The notes: a model not told the origin generated them from the sequence alone. Shown: positions 17,793 through 26,643, numbered from the stretch's first letter. The stretch: DNA of 64,000 nucleotides from Bacteroidia bacterium (GCA_028339355.1 JAOLBX010000005.1:1-64000); one strand, 5' to 3'. Numbers and translations: made by a program.

Positions 17793-18734
17793 ATGAGAAA
17801 ATTAGCGTTAATCGTATTGGTGAGCCTTTTCGGAAATGGGTTTGCTCAAAATTTGGAACTCACCAAAGGTAAAGATATCAAGCAACCAGGAAAGCTTAAT
17901 CCATCACTTACCGGGATACAAGAGGATCTGATAAGAATAATAAGTGATGCCGAAGTAGGAGAGAGCTATCAGCTCATGATAGAGGGGAAAATGCCTTTAA
18001 AGCTTGGTAACTATATGGTGGGTATGGAGCGAGTATATACCGATAACGTGGCCAATAATATGTTCAATGTGACCTATGCACGAACATCTAAAGATGAAAA
18101 AAAAGTGCAATGGAGATATGGTGGAACTCTAAATTTTAATCAAAAAAGTCTACTGGGTTATGGATACGATAGCACGTCCGGTTATAATTTTAAGGATTTG
18201 AATGGAGAGGTTCGTAAAGTGGCTAACATTAATGATATCAAGAATAATGTAGATTATTTTGATGTGGAACTAGGAGTGAGTGCAGTTTATCGCAATCTTA
18301 TAGTAGGAGCAGGAGTGGAGAATATAGTGGGAAATAATGTGTCAATGTCAACACTCAAAAGTAGAACACTGCCTTTTACAGCCAATTTAATGATAGGAGG
18401 ATTTGTAGGTTTAGGAGACAAAGTAACATTGTATCCATCTGCTATTGTGGTAGGAAACGAGGATGAATTCTACACCAAAGGAAACTTAGATCTAAGCACC
18501 ACACGATTTACCTTTAGCACATCGTATATACAAGAAAATGAATTTCAAGATTTGAGTGCAGCGATAGCAGTCAAGTTTAAAAAAGTTTTTGCAGGAATTA
18601 AATATAGTCATCCAATAACCAGTTCAAGAATGGATATAATACCAAGTTATAATCTTTTTTTCAATTCATCTATTTTTAAGAGTCGTGATTTATTTAAGTC
18701 GGATTTTGCTAAGCAAATGAGAAAGGTCTACTAG
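17793..18734 (+). CDS. PorP/SprF-like outer-membrane protein
   Basis: A 313-aa protein from ATG 17793, with signal peptide (KLALIVLVSLFGNGFAQ). After it comes KLNPSLTGIQEDL, resembling the NPALTG motif of PorP/SprF proteins of the type IX secretion and gliding systems, then a beta-barrel-like body of alternating strands. An upstream in-frame ATG at 17727 would add 22 residues before the signal and is less likely; a TTAATTTG box (one mismatch) sits at 17772-17779 just before the chosen start. Membership is suggested by one motif and topology only. It stands alone, with no T9SS partner nearby. Confidence 0.65.
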   Translation: MRKLALIVLVSLFGNGFAQNLELTKGKDIKQPGKLNPSLTGIQEDLIRIISDAEVGESYQLMIEGKMPLKLGNYMVGMERVYTDNVANNMFNVTYARTSKDEKKVQWRYGGTLNFNQKSLLGYGYDSTSGYNFKDLNGEVRKVANINDIKNNVDYFDVELGVSAVYRNLIVGAGVENIVGNNVSMSTLKSRTLPFTANLMIGGFVGLGDKVTLYPSAIVVGNEDEFYTKGNLDLSTTRFTFSTSYIQENEFQDLSAAIAVKFKKVFAGIKYSHPITSSRMDIIPSYNLFFNSSIFKSRDLFKSDFAKQMRKVY

Positions 18735-18884
18735 ACGCATTGGATTTACACATCGATTTTTTTATTGATATGATATAAGAGGTTTTTTAAGTCTATCGTG
18801 TTTGCCGAAATTTGTCTTTTTTTGGTAAGTATCTATTTGCCTCTGTGATTTTTGCATCTACATTCGTTATCTTCATAAAGATTA

Positions 18885-20795
18885 ATGCTAAAGCAAGTTT
18901 TCAATTACTATATGGTTCTAAAATCCTGTTGGATAATATTATTATTCCATCTGGTAGGGTATGTGGCTTTGGTAGTGATGGAGCAGGGCAAAGACATTTT
19001 ACAATCCCTCAGTTTTACTGGGCAAGGTCTACTGGTGTTTCATACTTGGTTTGCATTGTTTGCTGCAGGCTGGTGGGGCTGGCAGAGTTGGAGAGCTTCT
19101 CGGGTTATATTACACTTTACTACATTTGATTTTGTTCAGTTTAACAGTAGATATGCCATACGGGCTCAGGTACTAATACCTCGAATCTTGGGCATTATAC
19201 CCTTGCTCATATTTGCCTACGGCCTGGTAGTGGTAAGCGGCTGGTCCAATCCCTTGGTGTATGTAAATATCTGTTTAGCACTTTGGCTTTACGTTTTGTT
19301 TCACCTTCGTAAAGACATTATTATTCTATTCTTAAGTAGGAATAAATGGAAACTACTCAATATACCTGATTATATCAAAGTAAAAAACGAAGCATATCCT
19401 GCACAGTTTATTTGGAAAAAACAAGGCCGTTGGATCCTTTTCAGGTTGTTTGTGATTACTATTCTGTTTAGTATGGTAGTACTATCTCCGGTCAGATTTT
19501 CTCAATTGTTAGGATCTGCTAGTATTGTTTTGTACGCATTGGGTTCATGGCTTATCATAGCCACATTTTTAGATTTTGCCGAGAAACGATTTAGATTTCC
19601 ATTTACCTTCACTATAGTAGCTATGTTTATTGGTTTTAGTTTTTTTAATAACAATCATAAAATCAGAACACTTGATAAGCTGAAAGCACCGAGAAAAAAT
19701 ATAAATGGGCATTTTGCAAATTGGTATACAGCTCGTGCCAATGATGGCGGTACAGTTCAAGTATACTTAGTAGCAGGGCAAGGTGGCGGAGTGCGGAGTG
19801 CATACTGGTTAGCACAAGTTTTGGGTGATATACATCAGACATATCCTGAGTTTGATAAACATACTTACGCTTATTCTTCAGTGTCTGGAGGTAGTTTGGG
19901 TGTGGCTACTTACAAACAGCTGTTGAGATCTAGAAGTCTAGATTTAGCCAACGATGCACACAATATTTTAAGTAAGGATTTTTTGGCTCCTGTCACCTCC
20001 TGGCTCGTGATGCCTACTCTTATCCAAAAGTTTCTTCCTTTTCCCATTTATAAATTGGATAGAGCAAAAGCTCTGGAATACTCTTGGGAGCATGCAGCCA
20101 TTCTGAATGATAAGTCTCTTTTGTCTGATGGATTTATGGAGTCCTTTCAAAACGATGACTGTGTATACCTATTCAACTCTACACGAGTGGAAAACGGTTT
20201 TAGAACCTTACTCAGTAATGTAAAAGCAGACAAGAAGATTTTTTCACTATCAGAAGACTTTTTCGAAGTGACAGATAGAGATGTTCCCCTGAGTACAGCT
20301 GTATCTGTAAGTTCTAGGTTCCCGTTTATCACGCCTCCAGGATTAGTTTATGATAAGAATGGTAAAAAATGGGGCCACCTTGTAGATGGTGGATATGTAG
20401 AAAATATGGGTGCTACAGCTATGCTTGAATTATACGATTACCTTAGAAAAATTTCTAACAAAAACGGTTATAAGGTTAAGTTTAATCTAGTGTTTGTAAA
20501 GAATACCAAGGTGGAATATAAGAATGCGATTACAGGGATGCATGAAGTGCTGGGGCCACTCAATACTTTCAATAAGGTATGGGTAAATAGTGGTTACTAT
20601 GATGAAAACAATACGAAATTGAATAATCTGTATCACGGAGACAAGGCTTCATTCATAAGCCTGGATAGATCAGAAGATCAAATAATACCTCTAGGGTGGT
20701 ACCTGTCACCACAAGCTACTGCTAGTATGAGAGCTCAAGTGAGCAGCCAGACTCAAATGTTCAAAGAAGAGCTACACGCGATATTCCGACAATAG
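18885..20795 (+). CDS. Membrane-anchored patatin-like phospholipase
   Basis: A 636-aa protein. The first ~270 residues hold about six to eight hydrophobic segments. The patatin domain follows: oxyanion-hole motif GQGGGVRSA (~297-305), nucleophile elbow SSVSGGSLG (~331-339), and the catalytic Asp in DGGYVENMG (~501-509). The elbow has Ser instead of the usual first Gly of GxSxG, but the Ser-Asp dyad is intact, so lipid acyl hydrolase activity is expected. The fusion of a polytopic membrane part with patatin is seen in Bacteroidota. It is monocistronic as far as can be seen; the 150 bp before it hold no gene. Confidence 0.9.
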   Translation: MLKQVFNYYMVLKSCWIILLFHLVGYVALVVMEQGKDILQSLSFTGQGLLVFHTWFALFAAGWWGWQSWRASRVILHFTTFDFVQFNSRYAIRAQVLIPRILGIIPLLIFAYGLVVVSGWSNPLVYVNICLALWLYVLFHLRKDIIILFLSRNKWKLLNIPDYIKVKNEAYPAQFIWKKQGRWILFRLFVITILFSMVVLSPVRFSQLLGSASIVLYALGSWLIIATFLDFAEKRFRFPFTFTIVAMFIGFSFFNNNHKIRTLDKLKAPRKNINGHFANWYTARANDGGTVQVYLVAGQGGGVRSAYWLAQVLGDIHQTYPEFDKHTYAYSSVSGGSLGVATYKQLLRSRSLDLANDAHNILSKDFLAPVTSWLVMPTLIQKFLPFPIYKLDRAKALEYSWEHAAILNDKSLLSDGFMESFQNDDCVYLFNSTRVENGFRTLLSNVKADKKIFSLSEDFFEVTDRDVPLSTAVSVSSRFPFITPPGLVYDKNGKKWGHLVDGGYVENMGATAMLELYDYLRKISNKNGYKVKFNLVFVKNTKVEYKNAITGMHEVLGPLNTFNKVWVNSGYYDENNTKLNNLYHGDKASFISLDRSEDQIIPLGWYLSPQATASMRAQVSSQTQMFKEELHAIFRQ

Positions 20796-20852
20796 GAGAA
20801 AGCTACCGCTTGTGAATTTGAGATTTGTTCGCACTTTCAACCGTTCTAGACT

Positions 20853-20860
20853 TAACTTTG
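20853..20860 (+). promoter_or_regulatory. Promoter box, near-leaderless start
   Basis: TAACTTTG, perfect match, 7 nt before the ATG of the metallo-hydrolase gene at 20868. Confidence 0.6.
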
Positions 20861-20867
20861 CAACTAA

Positions 20868-21632
20868 ATGAAAGTAACTTTCTTAGGAACAGGAACATCT
20901 CAAGGAGTGCCCATCATAGCATGCGACTGTGAGGTGTGTAAATCTGATGATCCTAGAGATAAGAGGCTAAGAAGTAGTGTTCTTATAGAAACCGAACATA
21001 CGAATATTGTAATAGATACTGGACCTGATTTTAGGCAGCAGATGCTACGCGAAAAGGTGCAAAAAGTGGATGCTATTGTGTTTACCCACGGGCACAAAGA
21101 CCACACTGCAGGTTTTGATGATATACGAGGTTTTAATTGGAAGACAAAGACGGAGATGGATGTTTACGCCAATGAAGAAGTAGAGGTCGTACTCAAAAGG
21201 GATTTTTATTATGCATTTGCCGAAAATAAATATCCTGGAGTTCCCAATCTATATTTGCATGTTATTCATAATGAGAAGTTTATGATACGAGACCTGGAGG
21301 TGCAACCCATCGAAGTGCTCCATTACAAACTTCCGGTATTTGGTTATCGTATTGGTGATTTTTCATACATCACAGATGCTAACTATATAAGTGAAGAAGA
21401 GAAAATTAAACTCAGAGGCTCCAAAGTTTTAGTGCTGAATGCACTGCGTAAGACAGATCATATTTCTCATTTCACGCTTGATCAAGCGGTGGCTTTAGCT
21501 CAAGAGATAGATGCAGATCAAACCTACATTATCCATATGAGTCATCAGATGGGTTTTCACGAAGAAGTAGATTCAGAATTGCCTAGTGGGATAAACTTGG
21601 CCTACGACGAACTTCAAGTGCTTGTAGAGTAG
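20868..21632 (+). CDS. MBL-fold metallo-hydrolase (PhnP/lipB-adjacent type)
   Basis: A 254-aa cytoplasmic metallo-beta-lactamase-fold hydrolase. The N-terminus KVTFLGTGTSQGVPI and the Cys pair CDCEVCKSDDPRDKR are typical of the PhnP-like group; the zinc motif is FTHGHKDHTAG and the later ligands lie in YITDANYIS and IHMSHQMG. PhnP is a phosphodiesterase for cyclic phosphates, and relatives act on varied phosphodiesters; the substrate here is not known. The ATG is 7 nt from its promoter box. Confidence 0.92.
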   Translation: MKVTFLGTGTSQGVPIIACDCEVCKSDDPRDKRLRSSVLIETEHTNIVIDTGPDFRQQMLREKVQKVDAIVFTHGHKDHTAGFDDIRGFNWKTKTEMDVYANEEVEVVLKRDFYYAFAENKYPGVPNLYLHVIHNEKFMIRDLEVQPIEVLHYKLPVFGYRIGDFSYITDANYISEEEKIKLRGSKVLVLNALRKTDHISHFTLDQAVALAQEIDADQTYIIHMSHQMGFHEEVDSELPSGINLAYDELQVLVE

Positions 21633-21809
21633 CCTTGTGAGTTAGTTGGTTGACTCTTCTATAATTAGATTGACTCATTATTTCAACAAACTGGAGCATA
21701 CCTAAAAATTGTATGTCTCAAGATAAGTCTAACTGCATAGTTTATTTCTTATCTCAGTTTATACTAAAAGACGGCCAAACACTAGTTTCTAGGAATGGCT
21801 AATTTCTCA

Positions 21810-22655
21810 CTATTGATTTCCCAATATTATTGGCAGTCCGTCCTTCCCACTACCTACCACTACTACTTTAGTATTGGTTGATTGGGCTAGCTGAAGTGTA
21901 GCTTCTATTCCTTTCTCTTTCAGTATTTTATCTGTAAGAGACTGACTCAGTATTTTATTAGCAATGGCTTTTCCTTCTGCATCTATTTTTTGGCGTTCTG
22001 CTTCTTTTTTAGCTTTTACTAGCCTAAACTCATATTCCAGTGCTTCTTGTTCCTGCTTGAGTTTACGCTCTATCGCTACCTTGATAGTAGCCGGTAAAGT
22101 GACATCTCTTACCAAAATTTCATTCAATTGGATGTACTGTGTATTTACTATTTTTTTAGATTCCTCAAATATTTCTTTTTGAATGGCATCTCGCTTGCTG
22201 CTGTACAATTGTTCTGGAGTGTATCGTCCTACCACACTTCTGGTAGCTGAGCGTATAGTAGGTAGCAGTATACGTTGTACATAATCTTCCCCCTTTTCTT
22301 GATGTAGTTTGCCTAGATTTTCGTGCTCAGGTTGAAACCATGCAGATGCATCTAGTTTTATTTCTAGTCCATTGCTACTGAGTACAGACATCGTCTCAAA
22401 TACTTCCTGTTGTCTTACTTCATACACTATCATCTTATTCCACGGAGCTACTATATGAAAACCCTCACCGTAGGTGTGGTCAGTAACTACACCACCGCTA
22501 AATGTCTTGTACAATACTCCAGCTTCTCCTGCCCTTATAGTTATGGTCGATTTGGCAAAAAGAATAAGTAAAAAGATTGCTAGGATGATCCAGCCCATTT
22601 TAAAAGCTGAGAAGTTGGGTAACTTAGGTCTGTTGATATTATAGGTTTGTGCCAT
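21810..22655 (-). CDS. Prohibitin/SPFH domain membrane protein
   Basis: A 281-aa band-7 family protein. A single transmembrane helix at about residues 19-37 anchors it, followed by the SPFH domain (AGEAGVLYKTFSGGVV onward) and a long charged coiled-coil (roughly 190-250, LKQEQEALEYEFRLVKAKKEAE). Such proteins form oligomeric rings in the membrane and influence proteolysis and membrane organisation. It marks the left, core-genome edge of the accessory island; the 180 bp to the next gene have no recognised feature. Confidence 0.92.
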   Translation of the reverse strand: MAQTYNINRPKLPNFSAFKMGWIILAIFLLILFAKSTITIRAGEAGVLYKTFSGGVVTDHTYGEGFHIVAPWNKMIVYEVRQQEVFETMSVLSSNGLEIKLDASAWFQPEHENLGKLHQEKGEDYVQRILLPTIRSATRSVVGRYTPEQLYSSKRDAIQKEIFEESKKIVNTQYIQLNEILVRDVTLPATIKVAIERKLKQEQEALEYEFRLVKAKKEAERQKIDAEGKAIANKILSQSLTDKILKEKGIEATLQLAQSTNTKVVVVGSGKDGLPIILGNQ

Positions 22656-22839
22656 TATTTTTGATTTGGTGTAAATTTACCCTAAAACAGAAGCAATAAA
22701 CATTTTTTTCGATGTAACATAGTTAGAACGGTGTATACTTTGATATTGACTGTCTTAAATACCGACAGGAGTTAAATACTTGTGGGATAGAAAATTTACT
22801 AGGAACTTATTTTATAATTGAAGCACCTTGTCATTTACT

Positions 22840-23067
22840 TCAATACAAAAACTGTCTTACATATTTCCCTTTTATTAAAAGAATTAAAGATAAAAATAGA
22901 TTTATTAATATCGAGACAGTTTCAAAAACATACATCTCAGAGTCATTTTTCAATCTCCCTCCCCAAGTTATTTCGTATGGGACTATTTTCAGGATAATGC
23001 TTAAATGAAAAAGTATTACTGCTAAAAGCATCCATAACATTATTTTAATCGCAGTTTTCGGATTCAT
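22840..23067 (-). CDS. Cassette A: small two-helix membrane protein
   Basis: A 75-aa protein from ATG 23067 (MNPKTAIKI...). It has two strongly hydrophobic helices (about residues 7-28 and 50-68) joined by a polar segment with WGGRLKND, ending KYVRQFLY. A longer frame from TTG 23097 is rejected since that TTG is part of the promoter box. No family recognised; proteins with this layout are frequent as lone genes in Bacteroidota accessory DNA. It is the last gene of the cassette-like series, with its own promoter. Confidence 0.65.
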   Translation of the reverse strand: MNPKTAIKIMLWMLLAVILFHLSIILKIVPYEITWGGRLKNDSEMYVFETVSILINLFLSLILLIKGKYVRQFLY

Positions 23068-23094
23068 TCTTTTCTGTTTTTTAAATAGCTCTAT

Positions 23095-23102
23095 CAAAAG
23101 TA
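23095..23102 (-). promoter_or_regulatory. Promoter of cassette A
   Basis: TACTTTTG on the minus strand, perfect match, 27 nt before the ATG at 23067. It shows this unit is transcribed on its own rather than only by read-through. Confidence 0.55.
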
Positions 23103-23111
23103 TTTAAACTT

Positions 23112-23212
23112 TTGGCAACCAGTTATCGGTTTTATGTTTTTTCAAATGACACACAACGTACCGTGCATGGTGTCGCAGCATCCCGCAGGGTGCTATGCAC
23201 TATACACATTGT
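23112..23212 (-). repeat. Palindromic cassette boundary element (B/A)
   Basis: An imperfect ~60-nt hairpin (23153-23212): outer arms ACAACGT/ACATTGT (one mismatch), then GTGCAT/ATGCAC, then AGCA-T-CCC/GGGTGCT round a 3-nt loop, with an 8-nt one-sided bulge (23169-23176). Ends carry AAC and GTT, as attC sites do. Next to it are GTTATCGGTTTTATG (23122-23136) and TTGGCAAC (23112-23119). The TAG stop of the DUF3050 gene (23193-23195) is inside the hairpin. Confidence 0.55.
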
Positions 23213-23990
23213 TACATGCTATTTTTTCTTTTTGTATTAAATCACTAATTGCATCCCATAGCGAAATTCTTTTCTGTAAAGATTTCTTTGCAACTACCAA
23301 GCTTTCACTCCACTTATGATCATCATTTCCACATAACTCAGAAATCATCTTAAGAGATAACGGACCGTGCTCATCCCCGTCTAATTCTATATGTCTTTCA
23401 AGATAATATGTCAACTTGCTATATGACTTGTTTTCAGAATCAGCATTTTTGAGTATTTCAATAAACATATCAGGAATTACATCTTCTCGTCCAAATGTAA
23501 ATGCAGAAGCAACGAGATGTGCCTTATTCGTCTCAATGATTGAAAATGAAAAAGTAACAAAATCAGCAACTCTTTTGTCAATATTAACTTCGTTCAATGA
23601 ATATTCAACGGTATTGTCAGATTCAAGAAGATTAATAAATTTATTAATCTCAGTTGTATTTGCTTTTGCTTGTCTCATTGCATCTAAATACATTTCAAAA
23701 TGACTTTTAGGTTCTCCTAATTCATTAATATCACTTTCTTCCCCGTATACTATTTCATTTATGAATCTCGAAAGTGTTCCGTTTTTAGATGGTATCCAAG
23801 GTGTTTGAACATTTGTGAGTTTTATTTGAAGAGATTTCAAAAGCGACATAAAGTCCCAAACAGCAAATACGTGATTCTCCATAAAAACTTTAATGTCATC
23901 TACATTCTTTAGGTTTTCATAAAGTTTATGATTTTGCAATTGATTTCTTAACTCGGAGATCTCGTTTTCTATATTTTGTATTCTATTCAT
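23193..23990 (-). CDS. Cassette B: DUF3050 protein, heme-oxygenase-like fold
   Basis: A 265-aa protein recognised as DUF3050 by [39 protein letters not shown] and the helix [13 protein letters not shown]. That helix carries HxxxDxxxH (near residues 197-205) and the first helix supplies a His in ENH, the ligand layout of heme-oxygenase-like diiron oxidases (HDO). A redox enzyme acting on a small molecule is therefore possible; no substrate can be named. The C-terminal ~8 residues (ACNNVYSA) are encoded by the palindromic boundary element, suggesting the frame was closed by the element rather than by the ancestral gene. Confidence 0.85.
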   Translation of the reverse strand: MNRIQNIENEISELRNQLQNHKLYENLKNVDDIKVFMENHVFAVWDFMSLLKSLQIKLTNVQTPWIPSKNGTLSRFINEIVYGEESDINELGEPKSHFEMYLDAMRQAKANTTEINKFINLLESDNTVEYSLNEVNIDKRVADFVTFSFSIIETNKAHLVASAFTFGREDVIPDMFIEILKNADSENKSYSKLTYYLERHIELDGDEHGPLSLKMISELCGNDDHKWSESLVVAKKSLQKRISLWDAISDLIQKEKIACNNVYSA

Positions 23991-24010
23991 ACAGCTTTTA
24001 ATGCTTGCAT

Positions 24011-24208
24011 ATAACGGTTTTGTATAAGATTAGTGTGGGAGTTTGACAATTCGTGAATTGTCAGCCAAGCCACAAGCTTATACTTATTTTATGTTTTTAT
24101 CTTGTCGATTTAAAGATACTCAAATAAGTATGAGCAACAATATAAACAGACCTAAAACTTTGGGAAAACCATAAAAACCCACATTAATTTTATACGGTGT
24201 TGCCAACA
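24011..24208 (-). repeat. Large palindromic cassette boundary element (C/B)
   Basis: A ~200-bp multibranched palindrome. The outer arms (24022-24039 and 24178-24195) are 18 nt and pair at every position, 16 Watson-Crick plus two G-T. Inside are the perfect hairpin TGACAATTC/GAATTGTCA (24044-24063) and a second stem 24080-24089/24122-24131 (10 bp perfect). The outer ends are ATAACGG and the near-palindrome TGTTGCCAACA. This explains the whole gap between the DUF3050 and lipoprotein genes. Confidence 0.65.
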
Positions 24209-24217
24209 GTATTTTAG

Positions 24218-24883
24218 TTAATAATACATCGTAATTTCAGAATTCGGAAATTTTATTTCATTATATCCAGGGTAGAAACCATTCATCGTTGGTAAGCTTT
24301 CAAGTTTTCTAATGATTTCCTTTTTTTCAATTTTTGAAGTTTCTTTTTCACAATTTTCAATTTCCTTTTTATATTTAATTTTTCCATTAGATAAATTGTA
24401 ATCTAAACTTTCAAAATAATCACAAGGTGAACCAAAATTCACAGTTGCTCCGATTAATTGAAATTCTCCGCTCTGAAATCTAAACCTATGAGTATAATTC
24501 CATTTTTGACGACTTCCTCCAAAATGGTTAATTACTATACAATTCCTTTCAATAGAAATTCCTTCAAATGGATCTCCCATCATTCCTCCGTGTTCACTCG
24601 GTAATATTGCTCCAATTGATTTTTCCCACAATTCCCAATTATTTTTTTTCTTTTTGTAAATGTATATCTGCCTTTCTGTTCCTAAATCTATTTCCTTTTC
24701 AGTGTCATAAACTATAACTTTTTCTGAAATTCCATCTTTGTCTAAATCTCCTTCAATTTCCTCAATAATCTTAAATGACTTTGGCTTTTGGATTATTTCA
24801 GACTTTTTATTTTCCTGACTTTTACAAGACAAACTCGAAAAAATAAATAGAACTAAAATATATGTAGATATTCGTTTTTTCAT
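24218..24883 (-). CDS. Cassette C: lipoprotein of unknown function
   Basis: A 221-aa exported protein from ATG 24883; a longer in-frame start at 24934 would read through the boundary repeat and spoil the signal. The signal KKRISTYILVLFIFSSLSC ends in lipobox SLSC. The mature part opens with a Lys/Glu-rich linker and has DLDKDGISEKVIVYD, a calcium-loop/VCBS-like Asp motif, then IYIYKKKKNNWELWEKS. Such proteins are common in Flavobacteria and unassigned. The ATG directly follows TGTTGCCAACAAT, so the boundary element also forms its 5' flank. Confidence 0.78.
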   Translation of the reverse strand: MKKRISTYILVLFIFSSLSCKSQENKKSEIIQKPKSFKIIEEIEGDLDKDGISEKVIVYDTEKEIDLGTERQIYIYKKKKNNWELWEKSIGAILPSEHGGMMGDPFEGISIERNCIVINHFGGSRQKWNYTHRFRFQSGEFQLIGATVNFGSPCDYFESLDYNLSNGKIKYKKEIENCEKETSKIEKKEIIRKLESLPTMNGFYPGYNEIKFPNSEITMYY

Positions 24884-24885
24884 AT

Positions 24886-24921
24886 TGTTGGCAACACTTT
24901 TATATGTGACCGGCACATATA
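24886..24921 (-). repeat. Boundary element between recombinase and cassette C
   Basis: Contains the 11-nt palindrome TGTTGGCAACA (24886-24896), matching the one at 24198-24208 apart from its centre base, and the hairpin TATATGTG/CACATATA (24901-24908/24914-24921, 5-nt loop). It lies just after the recombinase stop and would be the place of an attI-like insertion site. Confidence 0.5.
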
Positions 24922-24944
24922 TCTCTTGTATCATTTAGTATTTT

Positions 24945-25538
24945 CTATTTGACAAATTTACCTTTTTTCATCAGTAAATCAAGGGGGCTTTCTTTAGTCT
25001 TATTATTGATTCTAAGCACGTGAGTATATATCTCTGTTGTCTTTGGACTCTTATGTCCAAGAGCACTTTGTATGTATCTAAGGTTTGTGCCGGCTTGCTT
25101 GAGGTGTGTCGCAAAGCTATGTCTTAGGGTATGTGGAGTAGCCCACGCATCACATCCGCTGTCTTTCACTGCTTTTTGAAATATACGCTGTATACTAGTT
25201 GAGCTATATTTTCCACCATCTTGCCCTTCAAAAAGCCAATAGCTTGGCTTGTATTGTTTATAATATTGCCTAAGTAGAGTAAGGAGTACAGCAGACAGTA
25301 AGGTGTTTCTATCTTTTTTGCCTTTGGCTCCTTTTATCCTGATATATCCCTCATCAGATTTTATATCACTTACTCGTAGATTTATAGAAATGTACTGGAG
25401 GATAAAAAATTCCGATTTAAGTACCACACGCACACTGCCATCAATAGCAAAGGCAAAACATTTCACTATGTCTATGATCTGGCCTGGATGGAGTTTAGCG
25501 ATGATGAGCTGCTCATCGTACGCAAGAGGTAGTAGCAT
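24945..25538 (-). CDS. N-terminally truncated tyrosine recombinase
   Basis: A 197-aa integrase of the Bacteroidota XerD-like group. The catalytic set is complete: Arg55 (INLRVSD), Lys72-75 (GAKGKKD), His136-Arg139 (HTLR), His162 (LGHKS) and Tyr171 (TTEIYTHV), and the end SPLDLLMKK is typical. Family members are about 300-380 aa. Here only ~50 unrelated-looking residues precede the first Arg, so the core-binding domain is missing, apparently by an internal deletion in the N-terminal half. No IntI-specific extra helix is present between patches II and III. It may be inactive or act only with help from another recombinase. Confidence 0.85.
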   Translation of the reverse strand: MLLPLAYDEQLIIAKLHPGQIIDIVKCFAFAIDGSVRVVLKSEFFILQYISINLRVSDIKSDEGYIRIKGAKGKKDRNTLLSAVLLTLLRQYYKQYKPSYWLFEGQDGGKYSSTSIQRIFQKAVKDSGCDAWATPHTLRHSFATHLKQAGTNLRYIQSALGHKSPKTTEIYTHVLRINNKTKESPLDLLMKKGKFVK

Positions 25539-25631
25539 CTAAAAATACGGACATCGTATACTCGCTTAGCTTTTGTTTTATACTTATCTCATTTTTACTA
25601 TTGCTATACTGAGAATCACAAATGACTCTTC

Positions 25632-26639
25632 CTAGATCACGTTCACTTCCATGTCTAGATGGATTTGGTACGTCTCTTTCACGCTTTGTTGTATAGCTTT
25701 GGCTAGGGCATACACTTCTTGTCCATTGGCTCCTCCATAGTTTACTAAAACTAGTGCTTGCTTGGCATGGCTGCCTGTATTGCCCACTTTTTTACCTTTC
25801 CAGCCCATACTTTCTATGAGCCACCCGGCAGGCACTTTTACAGAGGTTTCATCTATGGGGTAGCTTTTTATCTCTGGGTATTGTTCTTTTAGCTTTTCGA
25901 AATGAGCTTTGTCTATTATCGGATTTTTGAAGAAGCTTCCGCTGTTACCTAGCTCAGCAGGGTCTGGCAGTTTACTCTTGCGTATGGCTATCACGGCATT
26001 GCTCACGTCTCGCAGAGTAGGAGAGGAGAAGCACCTTTCTTGTAGCCATTTTTCTATATCACCGTAGCTGGTGTTTAGTTTATGGTATTGTTTGGTGAGC
26101 TTGAAACCAACTTCACATATAAAGTACTTGCCTATGGCAGATTTTTTAAAAATACTTTCTCTATAGCCAAACTGACATTCTGCGTTTGAGAATACCACTT
26201 CTTCTAGGGTACGTATATCTATCGCTTTTACATAGGTCAATACATCTTTTACCTCTCTGCCGTATGCTCCTATGTTTTGCATAGGGGCTGCACCCACACT
26301 GCCGGGTATCAGGCTCATGTTTTCTATTCCTCCATACTCATTTGCTATGCAGTGCATCACAAACTCGTGCCAGTTTTCTCCCGATGCTACAGCTAGCTCT
26401 ATGGTATCCTCATTTTCGTTAAGCGTGCGTATACCTTTGGTCTGGTTTACTATTACCGTCTGCTCTATGTCCTGTGTGAGCAATATATTGCTTCCTCCTC
26501 CTATGATTAGACAGTCTTGAAGATTGGAGATCTCACGAAGCTGAGTAAGGTCTATAAGAAGTATTAGTTTTTTGGCTTGGGTATCTATACCAAATGTATT
26601 GTAATCTTTAAGTGATAATGAAGTGTTATGCTGACTCAC
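25632..26639 (-). CDS. murB: UDP-N-acetylmuramate dehydrogenase (type I MurB)
   Basis: Flavoenzyme reducing UDP-GlcNAc-enolpyruvate to UDP-MurNAc in peptidoglycan synthesis. FAD motifs IIGGGSNILL and LIPGSVGAAPMQNIGAYG, catalytic Ser in GNSGSFFKNP and the C-terminal Glu in GANGQEV are present. From GTG 26639 the protein is 335 aa and begins SQHNTSLSLKDYNTFGID, the usual MurB start. A longer frame to 26714 adds hydrophobic residues and runs into the divergent gene, so it is rejected. The GTG is 4 nt after TACTATTG, indicating a leaderless transcript. Confidence 0.95.
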   Translation of the reverse strand: MSQHNTSLSLKDYNTFGIDTQAKKLILLIDLTQLREISNLQDCLIIGGGSNILLTQDIEQTVIVNQTKGIRTLNENEDTIELAVASGENWHEFVMHCIANEYGGIENMSLIPGSVGAAPMQNIGAYGREVKDVLTYVKAIDIRTLEEVVFSNAECQFGYRESIFKKSAIGKYFICEVGFKLTKQYHKLNTSYGDIEKWLQERCFSSPTLRDVSNAVIAIRKSKLPDPAELGNSGSFFKNPIIDKAHFEKLKEQYPEIKSYPIDETSVKVPAGWLIESMGWKGKKVGNTGSHAKQALVLVNYGGANGQEVYALAKAIQQSVKETYQIHLDMEVNVI

Positions 26640-26643
26640 AATG

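Larger units (their letters stand above)
22840..25538 (-). mobile_element. Integron-like cassette island (candidate)
   Basis: A 2.7-kb accessory block between core genes (prohibitin and murB). It contains a truncated tyrosine recombinase and, downstream on the same strand, three single-gene units separated by palindromic elements. The elements share the core TTGGCAAC (23112-23119, 24888-24895; complementary-centre version TGTTGCCAACA at 24198-24208) and the string CGGTTTT next to AAC/GTT-type ends (23127-23133, 24015-24021). One gene's stop codon lies inside an element, as in integron cassettes. The units are visibly more A+T-rich than their neighbours. No IntI-specific helix is seen in the recombinase, so the label is a hypothesis. 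Confidence 0.5.
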
